Of a DNA stretch of 64,000 bases, positions 13,901 to 23,953 are shown in pieces. The notes beneath the pieces are model-generated. The model saw nothing but the letters and a program-made list of their open reading frames with translations, had not been told where the DNA came from and searched no databases. The number at the start of each line of letters is the position of its first letter. Within the stretch, counting starts at the first letter, position 1. The stretch is taken from NCBI RefSeq assembly GCF_947507565.1, contig NC_089175.1, positions 1,663,733-1,727,732 of the forward strand. The letters run 5' to 3'. The position numbers were made by a program, and so were the translations under genes. Source of the stretch: Oscarella lobularis (Eukaryota; Porifera; Homoscleromorpha; Homosclerophorida; Oscarellidae).

Positions 13901-14951
13901 CCGGATTGAGATCGATCGTCGGTCGATTGTCATTCACGTCCGTCACGTGAACATTGACGACGGCCGAATCCTGAAACTTCCCATCCCAAACGCGAACAGC
14001 CAACGATATACGTCGAGTCGAGAACTCGTGATCGAGCGACTTCTGCAAAGTAATTCGCCCCGAAACGGCGTCAATCCGAAAGAAATCCGCGGTCGCCGCG
14101 CCGCCAATATACGTCGGCGGAATCGTATGCCGCGCGACGATTTCATACGTCAATACGGGATTCTCGTCGACGTCAGTCGCCCGTACGACCTTGACGACAT
14201 CGCCCGGCTGACTATTTTCCGGCACGGAAACACTCGTCGACGAATAATTAAACTCGGGCGGATTATCGTTGACGTCACCAACGGTGATATTCCAGAGTAG
14301 AGTCGCCGAACGCGGATTCGTCGCGACGCCTTCGTACGCCTCGATTTCGAGTTGATAATAGCCCACCGTTTCGCGATCGAGACTTCGCACGAGTTCGACC
14401 CATATTCGGAGTTGGTGGGCGCCGAGGCGACTATAGCGCAAGTCGAAACGATTCGTCGGATCGCCGTCGATGAGTTTCGCGTACGTGACCGTATTCGTTC
14501 CGATGTCGGCGTCGTAGGCGCTCGGCGAGAAGATCGTCTTGCCTATGGCCGCGTTTTCGTCGATCGTTTTATTCGTCGGATCGATTTCGGGAAATGTTGG
14601 TTCGTTGTCGTTTTTGTCGAGCACCGTTACGGTGATCGTCTTCTGTTTGGGACCCGGTGTGCATATGACGCGGAAGACGAGGTCGTTTGTGTTGTTCAGC
14701 GCTTCGCGATCGATTGGCGCGTTCGGTTTTGTCGTTATGACGCCGTTCGCGTCGATTTCGAAGTGCGCCGCGACGAACGGGGGCGAATCGGCGGCGAAAT
14801 TGCACAACAACGAGCCCACGTCGTCGAATTCCGCTTGGAGGTCGATGACGAGGCGTTTCGACGTGATGCCTTCGTCGAGCGATACGGACGCCTGTTGCTT
14901 CGCGTCGCACGCGACGACGAGCGCGAGAAGCGCGCCCAAAACGACGTGCAT
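4991..14951 (-). CDS. Dachsous-like giant cadherin
   Basis: A type I membrane protein of about 3,300 residues for calcium-dependent cell adhesion. I chose the ATG at 14951 because it begins a signal peptide (MHVVLGALLALVVAC); the frame stays open upstream but reads basic, non-signal sequence. I count 27 extracellular cadherin repeats from successive linkers of the DVNDNSPxF type and LDRE motifs. Several linkers are eroded (VLVPRQPPDF, VIDPAIRQLPP). No EGF or laminin-G domains occur. A transmembrane helix near residue 2,870 is followed by RRRRRR and a serine-rich tail of about 400 residues. Twenty-seven repeats, the absence of EGF/LamG, the total length and a Ser-Pro-rich C terminus all match Dachsous, partner of Fat in planar polarity and Hippo signalling. 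Nearly everything is one exon: a single intron (5191-5140, phase 1) precedes the last 49 codons. Orthology is inferred from architecture. Confidence 0.75.
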
Positions 14952-15144
14952 CTCGTACCCCGCGCGTCGATCGGTAAAATGACTGATGTGGCGCGAGCGT
15001 TCCCCGAGGGAGTCACGCGGCGTCACCGTGGGCATTCTTCGGCGAAGATCAAAGTCGCGACTGTCACGCCTGCCCAAACAAGTTCCGCCCCCATCCCCCT
15101 CGCGTGTCTGAGTTGATATCCGTTTCTGCTGCAGGGTCGTGGGG
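14952..15144. promoter_or_regulatory. Bidirectional promoter region, cadherin / EXD1
   Basis: The start codons of the minus-strand cadherin and plus-strand EXD1 are only 193 bp apart, so both promoters and 5' UTRs must lie here. I see no TATA box. Its role as a shared promoter is inferred from spacing alone. Confidence 0.5.
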
Positions 15145-16675
15145 ATGGATCGTGTGGGCGATGGAGATTTCGTCCGGGTTCGAGTGCTCGACGGAACGTA
15201 CGAGGGCGCCGTATTATCGTGTCATCGACCCACCCAACAATTGACTATGCAGCGAGGTAAGCAGAGCCGACAAACCCATAAATTATTAGGAATGCTAATA
15301 TCTCGCAGTCAAGGACGTCGAAACTGGAAGGATGCACGCGCGAATGACATTCCACTGGACGGAAATAACAAAAAGTTCTCAGAATTCAATAGTTAATTAA
15401 TTTGTTTTCATGGAATATTGTTAGTTGAGGTTTTGGAGCGTGCCAATAAGGAGATGCCGTGTGCCACTAAAGAAACATCCTCTAAGGAGGGAGTTCCTGT
15501 TGCGGCTTCTCCTGTAAAAACACCGCCGTCCAAACAGGCTTCCCATAGCCGGAGGAGATCCGGAGGAGCTACGACTACCACTGGCAGTGTTCACTACGAC
15601 TTAGTGAAGACTAAGGAGAAATTTGAGAAAATGGCAATTTTTCTTCTAAAGATTTGTGAAAAGAGGTTGCATAATTTTGATTAATTAATTAAGGTTGCCT
15701 GTGTGAGGCAGTTTAAAATCATTGGCTTGGGTCTGGAGGGCATTAATTTAGGGAAAGCTGGTATGGTCACCATAATACAGGTACGTTAGTATATAGACCC
15801 ACACTACTAATGTACTGAGTAGTGGCTTGTGTGTGCCTAGATAAGCTGCAGCGTTCAGACTTACATTGTTGATTTCCAAGCAATAGGACGGTATTGTTTT
15901 GAGCACGCTGCTTTTGTCGACATGCTTCAGAGTGATCAATACCTAAAGGTTAATATTAGCAGTTATGCACATGTACGTAATTATTGCTCCTGCCTTAGGT
16001 CATTCATGACAGTCGTAACGTATCTGCCGCACTTTTCAATTTTAAAATACGACTTGAAAATGTATTTGACACGCAGGTGGCAGATTTTGTTATTAGACGA
16101 AATACCCATAAAAAAGTGCCACGGTAAATAGAAATCTTTTATGTCATTATTTCAAGCTCACCTGACCTGGAGATTTTTTTTAGTTTTATTAGCGGTCTAG
16201 GTGATTGCCTGATGAGATACCTCAAAATGACCGAAGAACAAGTTGATTTCCACAAGTATGCTCACCAGTGCCTCAAGGTCAGTCTATACAATATTATTGT
16301 TTCAGAAAGTAATTAAATTGTGTCTAGTCTAATTTCAAAGTGTGGTCAATTCGTCCTATCAGCGTTGAGTTATTGGACGCAGCAGCTAAGGGAAGAACTA
16401 CTTTAGTGAATGCTCGTTTCTTATCTTTGCCTGCAGGACGTTCTCTACTTGCCTGCGCTACACCAGGCAATGATGAAGGCTCATTTCAGTGACTTCACTC
16501 GAGGATTCCAAGTGTATCTTGAAGCTGGAAGATCAGTTTCAAGGCCAAAATGTTCATCAGTATGTGGTGTGTATACAGGCAAACTAAAGTTTATCATCAA
16601 TTGTTTTAGGGTGTAATGCCTCAGCTCAAGGATCTCTATTCTTTTGAGTGCTGCTGTGAACAAAAAGACTGCTGA
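15145..16675 (+). CDS. EXD1: EXD1-like 3'-5' exonuclease-domain protein
   Basis: About nine exons. The N terminus resembles the Sm-like domain of EXD1 (VRVRVLDGTYEGAVLSC), followed by a basic, serine-rich linker and the DEDD exonuclease fold: IGLGLEGINLGKAG (about 15719), YIVDFQAIG, VIHDSRNVSAAL, NVFDTQVADFVI (about 16045-16080), GLGDCLMRYLKM, and KVWSIRPISVELL (about 16340). NVFDTQVAD and the RP(I/L) segment are very close to vertebrate EXD1, a piRNA-pathway RNA-binding protein with an inactive nuclease domain. Here the first acidic motif also looks weakened (GLEGINLG where active family members have DxE), so catalysis is doubtful. The last exon gives GVMPQLKDLYSFEC and a stop at 16675. The intron after KFEKM seems to start with GC. 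Two decayed partial copies of the gene lie downstream (about 17800 and 20205). Confidence 0.75.
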
Positions 16676-16848
16676 AAAGAAGCAAAGAGAACTAGATGAT
16701 GGGTGACAGTAGTGCGGGTTTGAGAGCAAACTTATGGAAAAGGTTTCTACCTTCAATTATAGGAATGTCGTTCTACAAATCCTAATGTGTACTGTATTTG
16801 CATCAAAGTATCAAAGCTCTTTACGAATCAAATACGTACGCATTCCTT

Positions 16849-17710
16849 TTAGCCTTTCATTAAATCGTCATTTTCCATTATCTAGACAGCAAAAAGTAGT
16901 GCAGAAATAAAATTGACATTGTTTACTTTTGTGAGAAGTCGTTTAGCTGCCTCATCAATATTGATATTTTCTTTAGCTGATGTTTTGAACCAGTCAACGT
17001 AGCCCTTCTCACGGCAATACTCGTCCATTTGCTGCTCGTCGTGTACAAAATGCTTGTGAGGTTGATCAACATCACACTAAGAAATACCACGTATAGTTAT
17101 CCACAGCAGTTGCCTGTTGCTACCTTATTGGCTAGGAGAACACAAGGAATGGCTTTTCCGCAGAGCAACGTCACTTCGCTATCCAAATGATTTTTCCATT
17201 CCTCCGCAACGCTAAGAGTGCTTTCTTGCGTGACGTCAAAAACAACAAATGCTCCAACCGCATTTTTAAAGTACAGCTGTCCCCAAAAAGACTGTCGTAA
17301 TTTATCAAGGTGAAAACTCTATACCTTAGTCATGTTTCCATATAACCCTATCAAAACAGAATTACATCAATATCGTTGCGACGTTTTTGCGTTGCACCGT
17401 TGATCGCGATTTCCCACAATTGAAGGCGAATAAGCGTACTTTCATTCCAATTGAGCACTTTCAGTGCAAAGTCGGACTACGAGCAACATTGGGAACGCCT
17501 ACATATGCGATCATTGCACACCGTTGCTCTGGTATTCGGCGAATAGCACTTGTGGACGTAGCGCTTGACAATGTTTGTTCTGCCAACGCCAATATCGCCA
17601 ATAACGACCACTTTGTACATGCGCTCCTTCTTTTGAGACTTTGCACTGTCTGTCGTACGAATCGAATCAGCTTGTGGCTGCCCCCATTGAGAAATTGGCT
17701 GCAACTCCAC
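16849..17710 (-). CDS. Rab32/38-like GTPase with degenerate nucleotide-binding motifs
   Basis: About six small exons align along a Rab32/Rab38-type protein: MYKVVVIGDIGVG, IVKRYVHKCYSPNTRAT, FALKVLNWNESTLIRLQLW, YGNMTK, LYFKNAVGAFVVFDVT, LLANK/CD (split by an intron) and WFKTSAKENINIDEAAKRL. Rab32-family members act on lysosome-related organelles. Key residues are altered: the P-loop lysine is arginine (GVGRTN, 17600-17580), and DIAGQE of switch II reads EIAING, so the catalytic glutamine is lost. Two residues of the effector loop are missing after RAT. The best C-terminal exon ends LMKG with no prenylated cysteines. The frame is open and introns keep consensus sites, so this may be a pseudo-GTPase; a young pseudogene is the alternative. 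Confidence 0.7.
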
Positions 17711-17799
17711 ACCAGCCTTTAGTGCAGTTGAAGTCAGAGTGCTTACTAATTTCGAATTTAGTCATTTACTGTACCATTCGCCTCCGCCCACAATTTCCC

Positions 17800-18100
17800 G
17801 AATACGTTTCCCGTATAGGCTACCTTCTTACTTGTCTGCAAGACGTCCCTGTGCTACACCAGGGAATGACGAAGGTCATCCGTGCACGGCCAAGTTCTTT
17901 TTCAGTAGAAATTGTTTTACCAATTGATTTGATATGTTAAAATTTTTTTGCGGCACTCAAACAGACTGTGAACAAAAAAAGACTGTTAATTGAAATAGGA
18001 GAAAAGAATTAGACAAGTGTGTCAAATATGTGCGTCTTCGATTGACTAACGAGAGGGTTTCTACTCCCAATATTTTGGTGGAACTGAGTCCGACGTTGAG
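17800..18100 (+). pseudogene. Decayed fragment of EXD1 3' end
   Basis: The stretch CTGCAAGACGTCCCTGTGCT, the following CTACACCAGG.AATGA and a downstream AAAAAAAGACTG segment match the last exons of the EXD1-like gene (16430-16690) with many changes. Frames are broken and no start or splice pattern survives, so this is a pseudogene piece left by duplication. Confidence 0.5.
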
Positions 18101-18220
18101 CATGACTTCGGAGGGTCTGTTCAGTGGTACAGATAGATAGTAGGGCCATCATTTTCTAAATGGTCTCCTGCAACGATACTTGTTTCCCTACACAAAAGAA
18201 AAAACTAGTATGTAGCAAAA

Positions 18221-19772
18221 TTATTTACTGCTGCTGCCGTACGGCTTCCATTCGTTCTGAGACAACTTTTTGTCAATGTCTTTACCAATCCTACTGCTTA
18301 GGGTCTTCGCTTGTTCATAGCCAACTATCACTATGCAGTGGCCCTTTCGAAAACGTTTTGTTAACACTGAAAAAGCACTGTCCACGTCTAAATCCAAAAA
18401 AAAGAGAGAGACTTTCGTTACAAAGACGGCTTGAGCAAACCTCTGTTGTCATTTGATTTGTCTTCCAACGTGATCAGAAATACAAGCGACTTTTTGTTTT
18501 CACAAAACTCCTCAAGGACTGCATTCGGCTACAACACTACGTAGAAGAAGAAACACGCATTTTATGTTCAAGAAGACGTACCTCTTCCGCTTGGTAAGCA
18601 GCTTCGGCCATGTTGCAAAAGGTCACATTTTTAGGTAGTCCTTCGTATGTCCAATCCCTTTCAAAGTTAACCACTATTATAAAGGCATTAAAAACAGTGC
18701 AACCAGATGCCAAAGCACATACCACATCTGTCACAAAACACCGATTCAAGCATATCTCTTCTTGTAGAGTAAAACAGATGAACGCAAGAGGGCTTTACGT
18801 TACGTAAACTACTACCAGTAGCATTTCGATACATTCGCATAATCTAAATAGCCGGTTCACAAATTATTCTGCAGTGGGCACACTAAGATTATAGCATGCC
18901 TGAGTGTCAACATCTTGTAGCTCCGTCAGAATTTGCACTAACACATGCCCTAGCCCAGAATTCGAATTACAAACCAGCAGCAGCAAAAGCTGCATATCAT
19001 CTCGAATAGCAGCGCACAATGATGGAGATACATCTCTATACGAAACGTCCTTCCTGGGCAAAAGCTTCAGCATCCAAAGAAGACCCCACAGAGTACCCAG
19101 CGCTCCGGCAACTAAAACAGCAAAATTGGCCCGTCTCAACGTTTCCAACGACGACCCGCTGGGATAGACGCATCCCACGGTGAAACTCAGTCGCGGTCCG
19201 GTCAACGTTTCAACGTCGCAGCTAAACTTAGAGACGATTTCTCTTGTAGAGCGAAAGTAAAGTCCAAAAAACACACCGCCTCCAATCGTTACGAGAAGTT
19301 GAAAGACAAGTTTGACGGCGTAGCCAATCGTCACCTTACGTGAGGTCTCGAATTTCTTTCGGAGCGAATCGACTATTTGCAGCGCTTTTCGGCTAAATCT
19401 TTTCGTTTGGAGATCTCGACGAAGATCTATTGACTTGGTATCGGTGAAAAAATGAGTGAGCTTGGCAGTGAAAGCGCGATTCCACACGAATGATGGAAGA
19501 TAAAGGAGAATTCCTTGAATTGCTAAGGAGCGCGGGAGCCAGTCGACTGCGCTCAGGTGCTCACTAAAGCACCAGTTGTTCGCGTATTGGGCTTGGGCTG
19601 ACGAGACGTTATTAGGTGGGTAGCAAGCAAGACCGGGCGAAAATAGTCCGCCTCCCAGAGATACGACCGAAAGTACGCCAGAGACGATGGACACGTATTG
19701 AACGACAACGTCCCAGTGGTGATCGTTGTAGAGTTCGTTCGACGACTGTAGAGAGCGGTACACTTCCTGCAT
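18221..19772 (-). CDS. LRRC8-type pannexin-like membrane protein, copy 1, with C-terminal domain exons
   Basis: The first exon (19772-about 18870) encodes about 300 residues with the connexin-like four-TM plan: YNDHHWDVVVQYVSI into TM1, an extracellular loop with ACYPPN and NWCF cysteines, TM2 (LAIQGILLYLPSFVW), a cytoplasmic loop, TM3, then FSCDVETLTGP and VGCVYPSGS before TM4. These features match the N-terminal half of LRRC8 volume-regulated anion channels (compare its CTVDIESLTG ... CAHP). No leucine-rich repeats follow. Downstream exons (18750-18221) encode LPKNVTFCNMAEAAY, KSLVFLITLEDKSNDN and KGHCIVIVGYEQAKTL, corresponding to the C-terminal domain of the two better-preserved copies at 22002 and 28302. 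The join between the halves is unclear in this copy, so these may be two genes or a decaying one. Confidence 0.55.
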
Positions 19773-20204
19773 TGTTTTTTAGGCATCCGGGGCTTGTACG
19801 GATTCCGGAAGACAGGTGTCTGGTGAGGGTGAGGTGAGAGCAGAGGTGAGAAGCCTACTAGCATTCGCGTGAGTCCCTGAGCAAGCTGTAAAGAAAGAGA
19901 CATTCGATTGGACTACTCAACGTTTGTTTTCCTCCACCAATTTCCAAGCCATTGTTACTCGAAGCGAGTACCCCACTGAGCTGGTGAACAGGTCTGAAAC
20001 GAGCTCGAATATTGCTGAGCTCATGCAACGAGACGACATATCCGGAGAGAATAATCACTCCGCCAAGATTCTACAATAAAAATATTTAAATATACATTTT
20101 TCGAATAAAAATCTCACCAAATTACCAAATTAGACGGCGGCACAGTATCATATTTAGTGTACATATCACTCAAAAGAGAAAACTACAGAATGTCTTTATT
20201 TGGA
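19773..20204. other. Region without a recognised gene
   Basis: A minus-strand open frame at 20058-19900 (begins near ILSGYVVSLHEL) has no start codon or family I recognise. It could be a 5' exon of the membrane protein gene downstream or chance. Nothing else is supported. Confidence 0.3.
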
Positions 20205-20517
20205 CTCACAATCGTAACGTATCTGCCGCACTTTTTAATTTTAAAATACGATTTTAAAAATGTATTCGACACGCAGGTGGCAGATTTTGTTATTAGACAA
20301 AATACCCATAAAAAAAGTGCCACGGTAAAGAGATATCTTTTATGTCAATTCTTTCGAACTCGGCAGAAGAGTTTTCTTTAGTTTTGTTAGCGGTCTAGGT
20401 GATTGCCTGATGAGATACCTCAAAATGACCAAAGAACAGGTCGATTTCCACAAATCAGAAAGTACAATTAGATCATGTCTAGTCTAATGTCAAAGTTTGG
20501 TCAATTCGTCCTGTCAG
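20205..20517 (+). pseudogene. Partial EXD1 pseudogene copy
   Basis: Positions 20205-20517 repeat the EXD1 exons at about 16007-16365, including intron sequence between them: the NVFDTQVADFVI codons, the GTAAA donor and the GLGDCLMRYLKM exon are all recognisable. The copy has lost the preceding and following exons and part of the VDFHK exon boundary. It is far better preserved than the fragment near 17800, so it is probably younger. Its 3' end abuts a fragment of the LRRC8-like family. Confidence 0.75.
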
Positions 20518-20518
20518 T

Positions 20519-20790
20519 TAAAAGTAGGAGACCAGCACGGATACTAGTATCCGTGCTGCCAGTGAGACCATAGCCAGAATCAGCTGGCGGCCCTTCACGA
20601 TGACTGACAAATGGCAAACGCGGGTCAGTTTCACCGGCATCCACGTGACTGGGGCACAGAAAGAAGCACCAAGGTTAATTTGCTTTTCACGGACGATTTG
20701 AGACTGTAAGTGCCTTCCATATCTACGTGCCACTTCAATGATGATCAAATATCTTCACCTTCGTAAAAGCTGCCTGATTTAGAAAATGTG
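20519..20790 (-). pseudogene. Fragment of an LRRC8-like family gene
   Basis: Plus-strand text around 20695-20790 (GAGACTGTAAGTGCC, TTCAATGATGATCAA, CCTTCGTAAAAGCTGCCTGA) matches the cytoplasmic-loop codons of the LRRC8-like genes at 23480-23560 and 29975-30050. The rest of the gene is missing or unrecognisable. I read it as a relic of a further family copy. Confidence 0.6.
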
Positions 20791-20936
20791 TGCACAATAA
20801 AAGAGAAGAGAAACTAAGAACTTGAAGGCATGATACGTCAGACAGTTACTCAAAAGAGACAAGGTTGATAATAAAAATTATGCATACAAAGGAACACTAA
20901 AACAACACATCCCTGTGTCTCTGACTGCTTGAGGTG

Positions 20937-21950
20937 TCAAACCTCAGTACCATAAGCAGAATCGAAGCACCGGGATTCGCCGGCATACGCCCGGTACACC
21001 TCCTCCCCATTGCTCTCATCCACGTGCTTATCCGCTTCAGTCTCGTTCATTTTGCCATGAAGTACATCATAACATAGTGAAACAGCTGCCTTATACCGAT
21101 TAAGTCCCTGCTTAACTGCCTCCACGTCGTCTTTCAGTTGTCTCCAAGTGCCGTCAGTCGTTTGGGCGCTGAGTACCAGGCAACGGTTACATGCTTCGTT
21201 GAAGTGATCAAAACCATCTGTCAAGATTTTCAAAGCAATCAACTCAGCGTCAATCACCTTTTTCAGCTTTTCCTCTATAGCTTTAAGACTGTTTCTCTCG
21301 GCCTTATCGCGATAGAGAGGATCTTGCTGAAGAGTGTTTACCAATGACTTCCAGGGATGTCCAACTTTGTTGTAGCTGTCCACTTCAGTGTAACTTGGCA
21401 ACTTATGGCATATAGAATGATAAACGCTTTTTGGTCTGAACTCGGTTCCTTCGTTACCCTCAGTGCCATAAGCAGAATCAGAGCAATAGGATTCGCCCTC
21501 ACCAGGCTCCTCACTAAATGCTGTGCGCTCATTCTGAGTCGTTTTGCCATGAAGTACACTTTGACATAGAAAAACTGCCGCCTTATACCGACGAAGTCCC
21601 TTCTTAACCTTCTCTACGTCGTCTCGGAATCGTGTATGCTCATCACCGGTTCTTTGGAGTCCCGGGCAACGGTCGCATGCTTTGCTAAAGCGATCGAAAC
21701 TACTCGTAATAGTTTCCAAAGCAATGAACTCAGCGTCGATCACCACTTTCACGTCGCGCTGAATCTTTATGAGCATACCCTTCTCGGAGGCGGAGGCAGC
21801 TTCATTCGTCTTGAGATCGTCTATCTCCTTACTAAGAGATTCCCATAACGATTTCCAATACAATTCAATATTTTTTATCCTTTCTCTCAACGTTCGATCG
21901 TCGAATTCGAAGGAGCACCGAGGACAACAAACGGCTCTTGGCTCGGCCAT
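20937..21950 (-). CDS. Novel coiled-coil CxxC family protein, two repeats (family B, member 1)
   Basis: An intronless frame of about 337 residues that I do not recognise. The ATG at 21950 (MAEPRAVCC) is preceded by a CGCATGCGC palindrome. It contains two related units. Unit 1: CCPRC near the N terminus, a charged helical stretch, VVIDAEFIALETI, a second pair in ACDRCPGL, FRDDVEKVKKGLRRYKAAV, VLHGK and a tail with DSAYGTEG. Unit 2 repeats the same order (VIDAELIALKIL, ACNRCLVL, LKDDVEAVKQGLNRYKAAV, VLHGK, DSAYGTE at the very end) but lacks the first CxxC pair. Two CxxC pairs could bind one zinc ion; the rest is predicted helical. Single-unit relatives are at 25430 and 27759. It starts 52 bp after the stop of the upstream LRRC8-like gene on the same strand. 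Function unknown. Confidence 0.75.
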   Translation of the reverse strand: MAEPRAVCCPRCSFEFDDRTLRERIKNIELYWKSLWESLSKEIDDLKTNEAASASEKGMLIKIQRDVKVVIDAEFIALETITSSFDRFSKACDRCPGLQRTGDEHTRFRDDVEKVKKGLRRYKAAVFLCQSVLHGKTTQNERTAFSEEPGEGESYCSDSAYGTEGNEGTEFRPKSVYHSICHKLPSYTEVDSYNKVGHPWKSLVNTLQQDPLYRDKAERNSLKAIEEKLKKVIDAELIALKILTDGFDHFNEACNRCLVLSAQTTDGTWRQLKDDVEAVKQGLNRYKAAVSLCYDVLHGKMNETEADKHVDESNGEEVYRAYAGESRCFDSAYGTEV

Positions 21951-22001
21951 TTTCACGCATGCGCATTCTAATCATGCAAGGTGTACTACTGTATGGTGTA
22001 A

Positions 22002-23870
22002 TTAATTACCATTTAATTTACGCGCCCAACAAAAGACGTCACTTTGTTCAATTTTTTCCTTTTCGGTGGACGAACCAGTGGGAAATATTGATAAAATATC
22101 GTTTTCCAAATTATCAGGGATATGCGTACATAAAACGATAACACATTCCTTAGACACATGATCTTTCATTCTTTCCAAAATAATTTTAACTAAAATAAAG
22201 ATAAAGAATGTTTGAAATAGGCAGGTATTGGCAACCTGAAATTAAACTTACGTTCTCTTTTTTTTTCTTTGAGGATGTCTTGACTCTGATCCAATTGCGT
22301 AATCAGCACCAAATCATAATTGTACGGATCTTCTTTTGGACACGATATTAATTCACTCATAAACTACGCATACACATACACCCCACACAGATAGGAAGGG
22401 CTGCGCTCAGCGTTACCTTTCCTATTTCTTCACTTCCAAGAGAAGACAGACGTGGCACGCGAAAAATCTCTACCCTTTCAGGAAACTTCTCTTTTACGAC
22501 AACTTCCCGCTCTTTTCCAACTTCTGCCACGCCATCAAATGCAAACTGTTTCCGAAAGTTAAAGTTCACACCTCTAACCTAAAAGCCAAATATTGCCTAC
22601 CCACATTATGACCTAATTGCTGTCTACGCACCGAAAGGCAATGTTGTGCCATTTCTATAGTGCAACTTCCCTCGCCACACCAAAGATGCAGACACTCAGA
22701 AATGGTACTTCGTCCAGTGGCTTTCTTGTATTGATCAAAACATTGATGAGCAATGACTGAAGGTATGTCAGAGATCTAAAGAGCAAGACTGTGATTGTAT
22801 ACCATCAACACGACGTCAAGTTGTACCAAAATTTTAGAGGTTTGATCCTAAATATTGATTTAGTTTACAGAATAGAAACAAATATTAGGAAATCTTACTG
22901 TTGGAATCGTTTGAAAAGAGCGATCTAGAATTTGGCAATACGACAAGTGTTTCAAATCTACCAGTTCCAGATCAATCAGTAATTCTTCAAAAGACCGACC
23001 CATTCCAAAGTCAAAGTCAAAAAGAAGTTTATGAAGGAGATGAAGGTCATCAGGCAAACGACTATATTCAGCATCCTTTTTATTTACTCTTCTTGTGCCA
23101 TAGCTGTATTGGTACTGTGCTGTTTTGGCATAATCAACAGTCTTACTGTAAACGTTCCAAAAAGTGCCTCTAAAGGCAAAGAACATCGCTGCAGACAAAT
23201 TGACAAAGTTTGCAATCCACAACGCGTAAAGTGTCGAAGCCGCCGGATAAACGCAGCTGACATTCACGCTCCACATTGGTTCAGTATCAATTTCCACGGC
23301 GCAAGTAAATGTAGCATGCACAACACTGTCGGACTCGTAGAGCAAAGCCAGTAAAACGATAAACCCCCCGGCAATCAGTCCTTGAACAATAAGCTTGATG
23401 ACATACCAATTTTTCATGGCTTTGGACGATCTGAACTGGTCCCTAAGCAACCTCACAACATTGAGTGATTCACGACTGTAAGTACCAGATGACCTATTTC
23501 GATGACGATCAAGTGCCTTTGCCTCGATAAAAAACTGCCGGATTTTTGAGAAAAACCGGTGATGAAAGAAAAGAGAAGGCATGTAAAGAGCGATCGATTG
23601 CCCTAGAAGAATCAGCGGCATTGACGAAACCCTTCCCAAGTGGGCGTTAGAGCACCAGCTGTCGATGAAGGGCGCTTGCGTCCTTGAAACGTTATTAGGC
23701 GGATAGCAGGTAAGGTCTGGGAAAAACAACTCGCCCCCAATCGTCAAAACAGACAGAAACGCCGACATCACAGACGTATAGCTCAAGATGATGTCCCAAA
23801 TAGGCTCCTTGTAAACATCGCTCTGCTTCGCCGTATCAGCCGACGACAAAGACAATCGATCAAGAACCAT
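22002..23870 (-). CDS. LRRC8-type pannexin-like protein with methyltransferase-like C-terminal domain, copy 2
   Basis: The ATG at 23870 opens MVLDRLSLSSADTAKQSDVY. Exon 1 is an LRRC8-like four-TM domain: EPIWDIILSYTSV into TM1, CYPPNNV and SWCS cysteines in loop 1, TM2 (LGQSIALYMPSL), TM3 (LIVQGLIAGGFIVLLAL), FTCAVEIDTEP and VSCVYPAA in loop 2, TM4, then DDLHLLHKLLFDFDFGMG, like the LRRC8 linker. It ends at a GTAAGA donor (phase 0). The next exon begins after an AG with ISDIPSVIAHQC and has no ATG, so it should be spliced to exon 1. The C-terminal exons read CLHLWCGEGSCT, VRGVNFNF, FPERVEIFRV, YDLVLITQLDQS and KECVIVLCTHI, the strand order of a Rossmann methyltransferase. The aspartate expected after strand 2 is asparagine here. 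The stop is at 22002. Catalysis is unproven. Confidence 0.65.
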
Positions 23871-23953
23871 GACCTTGGAGGCCGACCTTGGAAGAAAACG
23901 GGCTCTTGTGCGCATACGGGCGTACCGGCGTCGCCTCAAGTTCAACCAAAAAA
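23871..23953. promoter_or_regulatory. Divergent promoter, LRRC8-like gene / truncated RECQL5
   Basis: Eighty-three base pairs separate the start codons of the minus-strand LRRC8-like gene and the plus-strand RECQL5 copy. The sequence is close to the matching interval at 30370-30431, apart from small indels such as an extra GTACCG. Confidence 0.5.

Noticed and set aside
14952-15077. Upstream extension of the cadherin frame to 15077
   Set aside because: The added 42 residues are basic and would bury the signal peptide; the ATG at 14951 starts a proper one.
5286-15116. Many long open frames on the plus strand opposite the cadherin (for example 6069-7238 and 13473-14300)
   Set aside because: They are arginine/histidine-rich antisense shadows caused by the GAC/GTC-rich codons of the cadherin; none has a domain, signal or conserved motif.
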